Part shown: positions 1-5,981 of the stretch, piece after piece
Position numbering within the stretch: the first letter of the stretch is position 1
Layout: each line of letters opens with the position of its first letter
Origin: Flavobacteriales bacterium UBA2619
GTDB taxonomy: Bacteria; Bacteroidota; Bacteroidia; Flavobacteriales_D; Sanyastnellaceae
Direction: 5' to 3'
Assembly: GCA_002339135.1 (NCBI GenBank)
Contig: DDJR01000025.1
Span: 1-6,043 of the forward strand
Length of the DNA stretch: 6,043 bases
Notes under the pieces: model-generated
Databases searched by the model: none
Seen by the model: the letters and a program-made list of their open reading frames with translations, nothing else
What the model was told of the DNA's origin: nothing
Program-made: the position numbers and the translations under genes

Positions 1-154
1 CGTGATCATGACCCGCGTGGTCTGAGTGACTCTCGTGATCGTGAGAATCTTCGATGTTCGCATCTACATGACCTTCTGATTGTGCTGAAACACAAAAAGC
101 CGCACACAAAAACAGTGCGGTAGTTGTAAATCGCTTGAGGAGTCCGTTTGTCAT
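1..154 (-). CDS. atpB: ATP synthase F0 subunit a (AtpB), N-terminal 51 residues only; runs off the left edge
   Basis: Subunit a forms the proton half-channels beside the c-ring of the F1F0 ATP synthase in the inner membrane. Only the start of the gene is present, an ATG at 154-152 followed by 51 complete codons. The visible part has two sections. First comes a secretion-signal-like leader, with Lys7/Arg8, a hydrophobic core at about residues 9-22 and a VSAQ end at 22-25 that resembles a signal peptidase site. Then comes a His/Asp-rich stretch with histidines at 29, 38, 40, 43, 46, 49 and 51. A leader plus His-rich linker before the first channel helix is typical of Bacteroidota AtpB and absent from the shorter E. 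coli protein. The conserved channel residues lie outside the window, so the call rests on this N-terminus and on the AtpZ/AtpI-like genes just upstream. There is no clear Shine-Dalgarno sequence, and a separate -7 promoter element lies 27 bases before the ATG. Confidence 0.85.
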   Translation of the reverse strand, partial: MTNGLLKRFTTTALFLCAAFCVSAQSEGHVDANIEDSHDHESHSDHAGHDH

Positions 155-181
155 GCTGAAATTTGATTCAAAAAATCGGTG

Positions 182-189
182 CAAAAATA
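182..189 (-). promoter_or_regulatory. Bacteroidota-type -7 promoter element for atpB
   Basis: Read on the minus strand this is TATTTTTG, an exact match to the Bacteroidota sigma-A -7 consensus TAnnTTTG. It lies in the 78-base gap between the AtpI-like gene and atpB, with 27 bases between it and the atpB ATG. That leaves a short leader of roughly 20 bases if transcription starts about 5-7 bases downstream. No TTG sits at the usual 19-20 base spacing; the nearest TTG (214-216 on the plus strand as CAA) is 24 bases away, so the -33 element is weak or absent. The surrounding sequence closely resembles the tRNA-Asn promoter at the other end of the window. Confidence 0.55.
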
Positions 190-232
190 CGCACACCACG
201 TGTCTAAATAATTCAATCGCAACACTTTTATT

Positions 233-598
233 TTAAAACTTTTTTATGAGCTGTTTCGTGGCAGAAACAAACAGCACCGTAAAAGCTATAAATACCGCGA
301 AAACACCGAAAGCAAATTGTTTGGGGAATGGTTCTTTTGCTGCCAGATAGATTGTGATGATCGCCAGTGTCAGAAGCATTTTAAGTGCTGTTGTTCCCAG
401 CACTACCGTTGTAAACTTGAGGGCTGATCCTGTGTGGGCTTTCTCAATCCAACGACATGAAACAACAGTTAAAAGAGCGTACGTGGAAATCACTCCATAC
501 CAAACTGGAGAGGAAGACATGCCTTGAAAAACCGGTATTGCATTGCTTAGCAAAGAGATGCCCACTGTAAGAAGGGCTGTCTTAAGGTAAAAATTCAT
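233..598 (-). CDS. AtpI-like four-helix membrane protein of the ATP synthase cluster
   Basis: This is a small hydrophobic protein of 121 residues with four predicted membrane helices at about 4-24, 32-51, 61-86 and 94-114, ending in a basic tail (KQLIKKF). Its place between atpZ and atpB, its length and its four-helix layout match AtpI (UncI), the accessory protein that helps assemble the c-ring or supply ions to the F0 sector. The sequence itself has no motif that proves this, so the function is inferred from context and topology. The ATG at 598 is chosen because it follows the atpZ stop codon by five bases. A GTG in frame at 637 would add 13 residues but would overlap atpZ by 34 bases and has no visible ribosome binding site. 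It probably shares a transcript with atpZ and the bactofilin gene. Confidence 0.65.
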   Translation of the reverse strand: MNFYLKTALLTVGISLLSNAIPVFQGMSSSPVWYGVISTYALLTVVSCRWIEKAHTGSALKFTTVVLGTTALKMLLTLAIITIYLAAKEPFPKQFAFGVFAVFIAFTVLFVSATKQLIKKF

Positions 599-603
599 TC
601 CTG

Positions 604-834
604 TTAATTTGATTGAATGCTTCTCAGAACCGACCACATCCCTGCTGCAAGACCCAGAAGTGCTCCTGCCGCTGTCATAAGAGGTTTCTCTAACGCAAAA
701 TACGCGTCCAATTTTCTCCCTCCAATGGATCCCAAACCGATCGATACGGCAAGTGTTGCGCCAAGTCCTGCAAACCTCATGATCGATTGCTTCCCTTGTT
801 TCTTAGGGCGTTTTTGGGTGTTATTGTGCGCCAA
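604..834 (-). CDS. atpZ: AtpZ/AtpI-family F0F1 ATPase accessory subunit
   Basis: This 76-residue protein has a basic cytoplasmic N-terminus (several Lys/Arg in residues 8-20) and a two-helix hairpin. The first helix is at about 20-39, rich in small residues with GLGSIGG at 33-39. A short loop with the family's conserved Leu-Asp pair (residues 42-43) follows, then the second helix at about 50-71. This is the usual size and shape of the AtpZ family (putative F0F1-ATPase Ca2+/Mg2+ transporter subunit), which in other bacteria lies beside AtpI and the F0 genes. The start is a TTG at 834 overlapping the end of the bactofilin gene by 14 bases. It is preferred over the ATG at 780 because a very strong Shine-Dalgarno sequence stands six bases before it, and because the later start would remove the basic N-terminus. 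Translation is probably coupled to the upstream bactofilin. Confidence 0.8.
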   Translation of the reverse strand: MAHNNTQKRPKKQGKQSIMRFAGLGATLAVSIGLGSIGGRKLDAYFALEKPLMTAAGALLGLAAGMWSVLRSIQSN

Positions 835-1333
835 CTGTAGCCTCCTCCTTCAACAATGAGCTTGACTCTGAAGGCATTGTAGAGGCTTTTAACGAAGCCA
901 ACGCATCCGCTTTTGAAGCCGTCTTTTGGGGTTGCTTTTTTTCCTGTTTTAAGTCTGCATGACCTTCAGCCTGACCCATGCGAAATGTACCCAGAGCTTT
1001 TGCACCTGCTTCTACTGAAAGTTGACCATAGTATAAATCCCCCTGAACTGTTGAGGAAGATTTCATGGACAAGAGTTCACGCACTGTAACCTCTCCCTCT
1101 AAAATTCCTTCAACATCGCAACACAAGCAGTTCACTGTCCCGGAAACTTTTCCTGTTGGCCCAACAACCAATCTTCCTTTTGTTGTAATCTTTCCGTTAA
1201 ACTCTCCATCGATTCGAAGGTTGCTGTCGCTGTTAATTGTACCTTCAATTAACGTGCCTTCTACGATGCGGTTGATGCCTTTTTCTGCACTGCTGCTTGA
1301 TGCCCCTGTGGAGCGTTTTAATGAACCAATCAT
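821..1333 (-). CDS. Bactofilin family polymer-forming cytoskeletal protein
   Basis: Bactofilins are small cytoplasmic proteins that self-assemble into filaments without nucleotide and act as membrane-associated scaffolds, often for cell-wall enzymes. This 170-residue protein has the classic layout. A flexible Ser-rich N-terminus (1-18) precedes a right-handed beta-helix core (about 20-120) of short repeating turns such as IVEGTLIEGTI, LRIDGEFNGKI and LVVGPTGKVSGTV, with regularly spaced Gly and hydrophobic residues. A hydrophilic Lys/Glu/Ser-rich tail (about 121-170) follows. There is no membrane segment. The ATG at 1333 starts two bases after the porW stop, and the 3' end overlaps atpZ, so it sits in the middle of the putative operon. 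An oddity is the cluster of three cysteines at residues 69, 71 and 72 within one beta turn. The family call is firm; the cargo is unknown, with the nearby M23 peptidase a good candidate. Confidence 0.93.
   Translation of the reverse strand: MIGSLKRSTGASSSSAEKGINRIVEGTLIEGTINSDSNLRIDGEFNGKITTKGRLVVGPTGKVSGTVNCLCCDVEGILEGEVTVRELLSMKSSSTVQGDLYYGQLSVEAGAKALGTFRMGQAEGHADLKQEKKQPQKTASKADALASLKASTMPSESSSLLKEEATVGAQ
841..850 (-). promoter_or_regulatory. Strong Shine-Dalgarno sequence for atpZ
   Basis: On the minus strand this reads AAGGAGGAGG and is followed by six bases and then the TTG at 834. It lies inside the last codons of the bactofilin gene, encoding Lys-Glu-Glu. Bacteroidota seldom use Shine-Dalgarno sequences, so this strong match decides the atpZ start and suggests that it compensates for the weak TTG start codon. 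Chance is possible, because the bases also encode protein. Confidence 0.6.
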
Positions 1334-1335
1334 TT

Positions 1336-4008
1336 TTATTGCTTAGATGTTGTCGAAAGATAGTGTGTCTTGAAGAAATCACCATACCCTGTTATGTCCT
1401 TGTTTTTAAAAAGCTCTACATAGTTTTCACTTCCGATGATAAACATGTCGTACCCGCTTGAGTTTACATCGATTAACAGCTCCCGGTTTCCGGTGAATAC
1501 AGCAAAGTAATCGAGACCTTTTGTTTTGTTTTCAAAAGATTTAACAAGCACGATTTCGTGAGTTCTGCTTAACAGATTGCTTGTTATTCTGAGGCCGCGA
1601 GATTCGAAGAAGGCTTTGTTAAAGTCAGATGCTTTTGCTTTTACTTCATTCCCGCTTGCTTTTTCTACGGGGATAATGATTGCAAAATAGTGCTCTTTGT
1701 TTCCGTCAAAAACAAACGCTGATTCTTCTTCTTTCTGGTCCGTTTTCTTCGGTTCTCCTACAACACCTAAATCAACTCCCAACTGATCCAGGAGGAGTTT
1801 TGCATAGGCTGCCTGTTCTGTTTCAGGGCAATCCGAGATCAGCTGCTTCAGTGCATCAAAATAAGGGGTTCTGTCGCCAGTATAGCTCGTCAGACCTCCA
1901 ACGCATTGTGCGCGCAGCAAGTTGTATTTACAAGCCAGCGGGTTTTCTGGTCGGTCGTTGTTGATCACATCAATCTCCAACAACGTGCTTTGGTATTCTT
2001 TTTTATAGTATCGAGCTAACATCTCCTCGTAGGCGATACGCTCTGTTTCGTATGCTTCTTCTTCCGCGTCGAGAAAATCGGGGTTTTCAATCAGGTTTGC
2101 CCACTCACTCCCGGGGTAATTGGAGGTAATTTGGTTTGCCCAAAACTCGGAGTTGCATGATTCACAAAAGGGGTTGCTATAGTCCTCTTCCAATTCTCGT
2201 TGGAGATATGTTCTGAAAAGTTGATAGGTCGCTGTGGGGTGAAAGTCGCTGCTATCCAATCTCTCTAACAGCTCCTGCCATGTTTCAATTGCGTTCTCAG
2301 GGTCTGAAAGTTTTTCTCTGTAATCCAGTCCCGCGAGGTAATACGCCTCAGCCAGAATTGACAAGGCGTTATCTCTCTCTGCTTCTCCACAAGGAAGGTC
2401 TTCGAGCATTTCATCCACCGTGGCTAAGGATGCTGGATCAAATGGGTCAATGTATTCTTCTGTCTCTTCTATCTCGGATTCCTCTTCGCTGGAAAACAGA
2501 GCATCTAATTTTCTAGATCTTCTCCAGTGATCTTCAAGCTCTCTATCCCCCCAATAGTCCTTGTAGTTTTGTCTTCCGCTTACGAGCAAAGCACCGTTGT
2601 AAGGCCAAAACATTCCAACTCCAACAGAACCTGCCTCGGCAATGGCTGATGCGTTTGCCGCTTCCTGTTCTTCTTTTCTTCTCTCAAGGTCATCCGCCAT
2701 GTCCTCCCAAATATTCTCTATCACCCTTCGTCTGTCAAACTCGTTTAAATCACACAGGGCTAAAAGACTATCTTGCTCGGCAATGGAGCGAAGATTCAGA
2801 ACAAGGTCCGTCAGGTTTGACGCAAGGTTTGTAATGTCTTCTTTCCTTTCGTTGTCTTCTGGCATGTGAACTAGGGCGCTGTCGTAATAGGCTTGGGCAG
2901 TTTCATACTGTAAATCTTCCATGTGGAGATCTGCCAAACGCAGGTAGCTTTTCCCTAGCTGCCTGGAGTTTCCTTCGCTCACATACACCGATGTTTCAAG
3001 GTGTTCTATCCCCAAATCTCTTTGTCTGTCTTCCAGCGCGACTTCTGCTAAGGCAAAATAGATTTGGTCTAAGTACTCTTTGTTTTTATCATCGTCAAGC
3101 ATGTCCTCAAGGAGTTCAACAATCGGATCGCTGTGTCCACCCTTTCTCTGATAGGTCATCGCTTGTTGGATGTTCGCTTGAAACTCTAGCTCATAGATGG
3201 TTCTTAAATCGGCCACTTCGCTGAACGCCTCTATTGCCGCTTCACTGTCCCCGGTCTCTCGTAAGCATTGTGCCAAGATGAAGAGGTTGCGTGCGGTGTC
3301 TTTCTTTTTCTGGGTTAACTCTATGGCAGCTTCTATATATGCAACGGCTTCTTCGAAATTTTCTTTTTTAATGTGAAACTGAGCAAACACTAAATTTGTG
3401 TGGATTCTAATCTCCTCAGAGACATCGCTATATTGCTCGGCTTTTGCGAGCATATTTTTTGCTTTTACTAGATTTTCAGTTCTGAGATATATTCTTCCTA
3501 GCCAACTGAAAGACCAGGCTTGCGCATCACGAGTGTCAACTGTTCTCGCTAAAAAGAGAAACACTTCTTCTGCTTTTGCAAAATCCTCTTTCATATAATA
3601 TGCCTGACCTATAACGGTATAGTTGTCGTCAATCCACTTGTTCATTTCAGGCCACTTTATTGACTTCCGATCTCTTTTAGATGGATTCATTGTGTGGCGA
3701 TCCACAACTTTAGAGCATTTCTCAATCGCCCTTTCCATTAAAGGATAGACTTGCTGAGAAGAGTTTTCATCTGTGTCTAGAAAAATGGGGAGGATTTCAT
3801 CCCAGTTGGGTTCATACAGCTCTTGAATTTTTTTATCCGCTTCCGACATCGCTTCATTTGCGTAATAAAAGCCATTGTACCTTGCTGTAGTGTTGTGATA
3901 AACCCTGTATGCCCTGCCGTCTCTATTGGTGGTGCACCCCTGCGCCAAAAACATGGTGGCAAACGTTAAAATTAATAACCGAAAAAAATGAGGCATGTTG
4001 GAGTTCAT
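1336..4008 (-). CDS. porW: PorW/SprE-like TPR lipoprotein of the type IX secretion system
   Basis: SprE (Flavobacterium) and PorW (Porphyromonas) are TPR lipoproteins needed for type IX secretion, and SprE also for gliding; they are thought to connect the PorK/PorN ring to the outer-membrane translocon. This 890-residue protein matches the family in length and layout. A lipoprotein signal has a hydrophobic core at about 8-22 and a lipidated Cys at 25 (LAQGC, a slightly loose lipobox). A conserved N-terminal block (about 39-76) ends in DEILPIF, and helical TPR-type repeats run from about 129 to 400. A charged helix (about 428-455) is followed by a WGDRELEDHWRRS block (487-499) that resembles the WG-R-LEDNWR signature I recall from SprE/PorW. 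More helical repeats precede a C-terminal globular domain (about 765-885). The start is the ATG at 4008; a TTG lies one codon upstream. Two bases separate it from the bactofilin gene. A generic TPR lipoprotein is the alternative. Confidence 0.8.
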   Translation of the reverse strand: MNSNMPHFFRLLILTFATMFLAQGCTTNRDGRAYRVYHNTTARYNGFYYANEAMSEADKKIQELYEPNWDEILPIFLDTDENSSQQVYPLMERAIEKCSKVVDRHTMNPSKRDRKSIKWPEMNKWIDDNYTVIGQAYYMKEDFAKAEEVFLFLARTVDTRDAQAWSFSWLGRIYLRTENLVKAKNMLAKAEQYSDVSEEIRIHTNLVFAQFHIKKENFEEAVAYIEAAIELTQKKKDTARNLFILAQCLRETGDSEAAIEAFSEVADLRTIYELEFQANIQQAMTYQRKGGHSDPIVELLEDMLDDDKNKEYLDQIYFALAEVALEDRQRDLGIEHLETSVYVSEGNSRQLGKSYLRLADLHMEDLQYETAQAYYDSALVHMPEDNERKEDITNLASNLTDLVLNLRSIAEQDSLLALCDLNEFDRRRVIENIWEDMADDLERRKEEQEAANASAIAEAGSVGVGMFWPYNGALLVSGRQNYKDYWGDRELEDHWRRSRKLDALFSSEEESEIEETEEYIDPFDPASLATVDEMLEDLPCGEAERDNALSILAEAYYLAGLDYREKLSDPENAIETWQELLERLDSSDFHPTATYQLFRTYLQRELEEDYSNPFCESCNSEFWANQITSNYPGSEWANLIENPDFLDAEEEAYETERIAYEEMLARYYKKEYQSTLLEIDVINNDRPENPLACKYNLLRAQCVGGLTSYTGDRTPYFDALKQLISDCPETEQAAYAKLLLDQLGVDLGVVGEPKKTDQKEEESAFVFDGNKEHYFAIIIPVEKASGNEVKAKASDFNKAFFESRGLRITSNLLSRTHEIVLVKSFENKTKGLDYFAVFTGNRELLIDVNSSGYDMFIIGSENYVELFKNKDITGYGDFFKTHYLSTTSKQ

Positions 4009-4121
4009 CAAGAGTCAACGTATGAAGTTGCTAAATTATTAGATTTTCTATGGAATTCAGTAAGAACTTTATAGTTGTGTGAACTTGTCCGATATTCGCA
4101 GCGTTTGAAAGGCAACAATCC
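4009..4121. promoter_or_regulatory. Divergent intergenic region between porW and the M23 peptidase gene
   Basis: This AT-rich gap of 113 bases must hold promoters for both leftward and rightward transcription. On the plus strand there are two partial matches to TAnnTTTG: TATAGTTG at 4070-4077 and a TAGATTTT further left; neither has a TTG at the expected distance. On the minus strand the best candidate is TAATTTAG, one base off consensus, again without a convincing -33 element. I cannot assign exact promoters. No strong Shine-Dalgarno precedes either gene; the peptidase has only AAAGG about ten bases before its ATG. No hairpin or repeat stands out. Confidence 0.4.
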
Positions 4122-4985
4122 ATGAGCAACAAAGAGCATAGAAGAAGTTTTTGGCGACAACGGTTTAGGGTAACTATTCAGGAGGAATCAACCTTTCACG
4201 AGAGAAGAGCTTATTTACTCTCTGGAAGACGCATCGCTTCGTTTGTCGCTGGTGGTGTGTTTTTCGTCATTTTTTTAACGTATTCAATCGTTGCATATAC
4301 ACCCTTAACCGAGGTGTTAATCCCTGGATATGTCGCTGAGCAGTTCCGAGAAGACGTTAGATTTACGCGACAGCAAACAGACAGCGCCCTTGTTGCGCTT
4401 TCTGTTCAAGAAAAGTACCTGAACAACTTAAAGTCCATTTTAAAAGGTGAAGTTCCATCTGAAAACCTCGGAATCAACGATTCTTTACCAAGTGCCGAAG
4501 TGGTCACCATACCCGAGGCTGGGGAAGAGGACTTGGCATTCCGAAGTCGGATTGAAGAGGGAGATCGATTTAAACTTCAGCGCGGACCCGCTGAAGTAAG
4601 CAAGCTTATTGGCTTTGATTTTCAACCTATACAGGGCGCAATAACCTCTGGATTTGACCTCAGCAACGGGCACATCGGGGTAGACATTGAGTCAAAAGAA
4701 GGAATGTTGGTTCACTCCGTAGATGACGGAACAGCTATCATGTCTGATTTTACAGTTGAGCATGGTTATGTTCTCATTATTCAACACAAAAACGACCGAC
4801 TTTCTGTCTACAAGCACAATTCATCACTCTTGAAAGAAGTCGGTGATGTAATCCGAATGGGTGATGTTGTAGCGGCTGTTGGAAATAGTGGGTCTCAAAG
4901 CACAGGCGCGCATCTGCATTTTGAATGGTGGGTGAGTGGACAGCCTCTTGACCCAACTCCATGGTTATCGGGTGTTAGCCTCTGA
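4122..4985 (+). CDS. Membrane-anchored M23 (LytM-type) metallopeptidase
   Basis: M23 peptidases are zinc endopeptidases that cut peptide cross-links in peptidoglycan. This 287-residue protein has a basic cytoplasmic tail (1-37), one membrane helix (about 38-60) and a PGY-containing stretch just outside it (IPGY at 67-70). A helical linker with coiled-coil character (about 71-108) and a low-complexity acidic segment (109-150) lead to the LytM domain (about 160-283). All key residues are visible: His184 and Asp188 (HxxxD zinc ligands), His232 and the HLH pair His264/His266 near the end, with the GNSGSQSTGAHLHFE block. It is therefore expected to be active in the periplasm, unlike degenerate LytM regulators. 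It diverges from porW and the bactofilin. Bactofilin-associated M23 enzymes in other phyla share this single-pass design, so a partnership is plausible but unproven. Its 3' end overlaps the convergent kinase gene by 11 bases. Confidence 0.92.
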   Translation: MSNKEHRRSFWRQRFRVTIQEESTFHERRAYLLSGRRIASFVAGGVFFVIFLTYSIVAYTPLTEVLIPGYVAEQFREDVRFTRQQTDSALVALSVQEKYLNNLKSILKGEVPSENLGINDSLPSAEVVTIPEAGEEDLAFRSRIEEGDRFKLQRGPAEVSKLIGFDFQPIQGAITSGFDLSNGHIGVDIESKEGMLVHSVDDGTAIMSDFTVEHGYVLIIQHKNDRLSVYKHNSSLLKEVGDVIRMGDVVAAVGNSGSQSTGAHLHFEWWVSGQPLDPTPWLSGVSL

Positions 4986-5895
4986 TTGATCTGAATTTTA
5001 CCATCGCTCTAAGTTCGCGCATCCTTGTGTGCCATTCTGATTCTTGAAGGCTTTGCAGCCTTTCTGTGCCAAAATCCTCACAAGTAAATGATGCCAGCAC
5101 TGACCCCACAACTACAGCTTGTTTTTTTGCCTCCCAAGAAATGTCCCCCAACCTAGCCAAATAGCCGATAAATCCTCCTGCAAAGGTGTCTCCCGCTCCC
5201 GTTGGGTCGATGACTTTTTCTAAGGGCATGGCAGGGCTGAAAAAGGTGTTGCCGTCTTCAAACATCATCGCTCCGTGTTCCCCCTTCTTTATCACCACTG
5301 TTTTAGGTCCCATTTTGTGAATTTCTGCAGCGGCCAAGGGTAAGGTTTTAAAGCCTGTTAACTGACGTGCCTCTTCGTCGTTAATCATCAAAACATCAAC
5401 TTTAGAAATCACTTTTTTTAAACTTTCCATTGCGATGTCCATCCAAAAATTCATCGTGTCTAAAACGACCAAATCAGGCGAGGGGATTTGATTTAAGACA
5501 GACATTTGAACAACGGGGTCCAAGTTTCCTAACATCACGTATTTCGCAGATTTAGAGTTTTCTGGCACGACAGGCACCCATCCTTCTAACACATTTAACT
5601 CTGTCGTTACGGTGTCCCTTCCTATTAAATCCTCGTGGTAGCTGCCTTCCCAAAAAAAGCTTTTACCACCCTTAATCGTAACCAATCCATCTGTGTTAAC
5701 GCCTCTTGACTCTAGCGTTGATAAAAACTCTTCTGGAAAGTCCTCGCCTATCACAGAAATAAGCTCCTGTTCTCTCACGAAATGAGACGCCGCTAAAGCA
5801 ATATAGCTCGCGGCTCCGCCCACAACTCGGTCTGCTTTTCCAGAAGGGGTTTCAATGGAATCAAAGGCAACCGTACCGACAATGACTAATGACAT
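4975..5895 (-). CDS. PfkB-family (ribokinase-like) sugar or nucleoside kinase
   Basis: This 306-residue cytoplasmic protein is a full-length member of the PfkB family, which transfers phosphate from ATP to a hydroxyl group of a sugar or nucleoside. The N-terminal substrate-side signature GGAASYIALAA is at 26-36 and SVIGEDF at 47-53. A lid segment spans about 80-104 and MINDEEARQLTG is at 170-181. VVIKKGEHGAM (200-210) precedes the second PfkB signature DPTGAGDTFAGGF (230-242), in which Asp236 is the catalytic base and GAG forms the anion hole. The substrate cannot be read from the sequence; ribokinase-like, adenosine-kinase-like and fructokinase-like activities are all possible. The ATG at 5895 is preceded by an AT-rich leader and an exact TAnnTTTG promoter element about 47 bases away. 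No signal peptide or membrane segment is present. It converges with the M23 gene and shares its promoter region divergently with tRNA-Asn. Confidence 0.88.
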   Translation of the reverse strand: MSLVIVGTVAFDSIETPSGKADRVVGGAASYIALAASHFVREQELISVIGEDFPEEFLSTLESRGVNTDGLVTIKGGKSFFWEGSYHEDLIGRDTVTTELNVLEGWVPVVPENSKSAKYVMLGNLDPVVQMSVLNQIPSPDLVVLDTMNFWMDIAMESLKKVISKVDVLMINDEEARQLTGFKTLPLAAAEIHKMGPKTVVIKKGEHGAMMFEDGNTFFSPAMPLEKVIDPTGAGDTFAGGFIGYLARLGDISWEAKKQAVVVGSVLASFTCEDFGTERLQSLQESEWHTRMRELRAMVKFRSIRG

Positions 5896-5942
5896 AGAGA
5901 ATAAATTTTATCAAAAAAACAATGAAATAATAATAAGACGCA

Positions 5943-5950
5943 CAAAAGTA
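5943..5950 (-). promoter_or_regulatory. Bacteroidota-type -7 promoter element for the PfkB kinase gene
   Basis: On the minus strand this reads TACTTTTG, an exact TAnnTTTG match, with 47 bases between it and the kinase ATG. Transcription would start near 5937, giving a leader of about 40 AT-rich bases. No TTG is seen at the usual distance upstream, so the -33 element is weak. It directly touches the -33 element of the tRNA promoter on the other strand. Confidence 0.55.
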
Positions 5951-5981
5951 TTGCTTAATGTACTTCCGTGACGTATTTTTG
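5951..5981 (+). promoter_or_regulatory. Bacteroidota-type promoter for tRNA-Asn
   Basis: A TTG (-33 element) at 5951-5953 is followed by 20 bases and then TATTTTTG (-7 element) at 5974-5981. Both elements and their spacing fit the Bacteroidota sigma-A consensus TTG-N19/20-TAnnTTTG. The -7 element ends 15 bases before the mature tRNA 5' end, so the precursor leader would be very short, about ten bases. This is the best-formed promoter in the window. Confidence 0.75.

Noticed and set aside
1..51. Repeats of CGTGATC in the first 50 bases as possible protein-binding sites
   Set aside because: They are explained by repeated His-Asp codons in the His-rich part of AtpB.
249..276. Imperfect hairpin (GCTGTTTC against GAAACAAACAGC) near the end of the AtpI-like gene as a terminator
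   Set aside because: It lies within coding sequence, pairing needs a bulge of four bases, and no T-run follows it on the transcribed strand.
599..637. GTG start at 637 for the AtpI-like protein, adding 13 residues
   Set aside because: It would overlap atpZ by 34 bases and has no ribosome binding site; the ATG at 598 sits five bases after the atpZ stop, which fits the tight operon spacing.
617..859. Open frame on the plus strand opposite atpZ
   Set aside because: Antisense to atpZ, with low-complexity composition and no family resemblance.
1065..1346. Open frame on the plus strand opposite the bactofilin gene
   Set aside because: It is fully antisense to a well-supported gene, has no recognisable domain and no promoter or ribosome binding site.
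3777..3962. Second minus-strand frame inside the 5' part of porW
   Set aside because: It lies in another frame of a long, coherent lipoprotein gene and its translation looks like out-of-frame sequence.
4009..4011. TTG codon as the start of the porW-like gene
   Set aside because: The very next codon is an ATG (4008-4006) in frame; there is no reason to prefer TTG, and the change is one residue only.
4122..4985. M23 protein as a degenerate, regulatory LytM domain of the EnvC/NlpD kind
   Set aside because: All zinc-binding and catalytic residues (His184, Asp188, His232, His264, His266) are present, so an active enzyme is the better reading.
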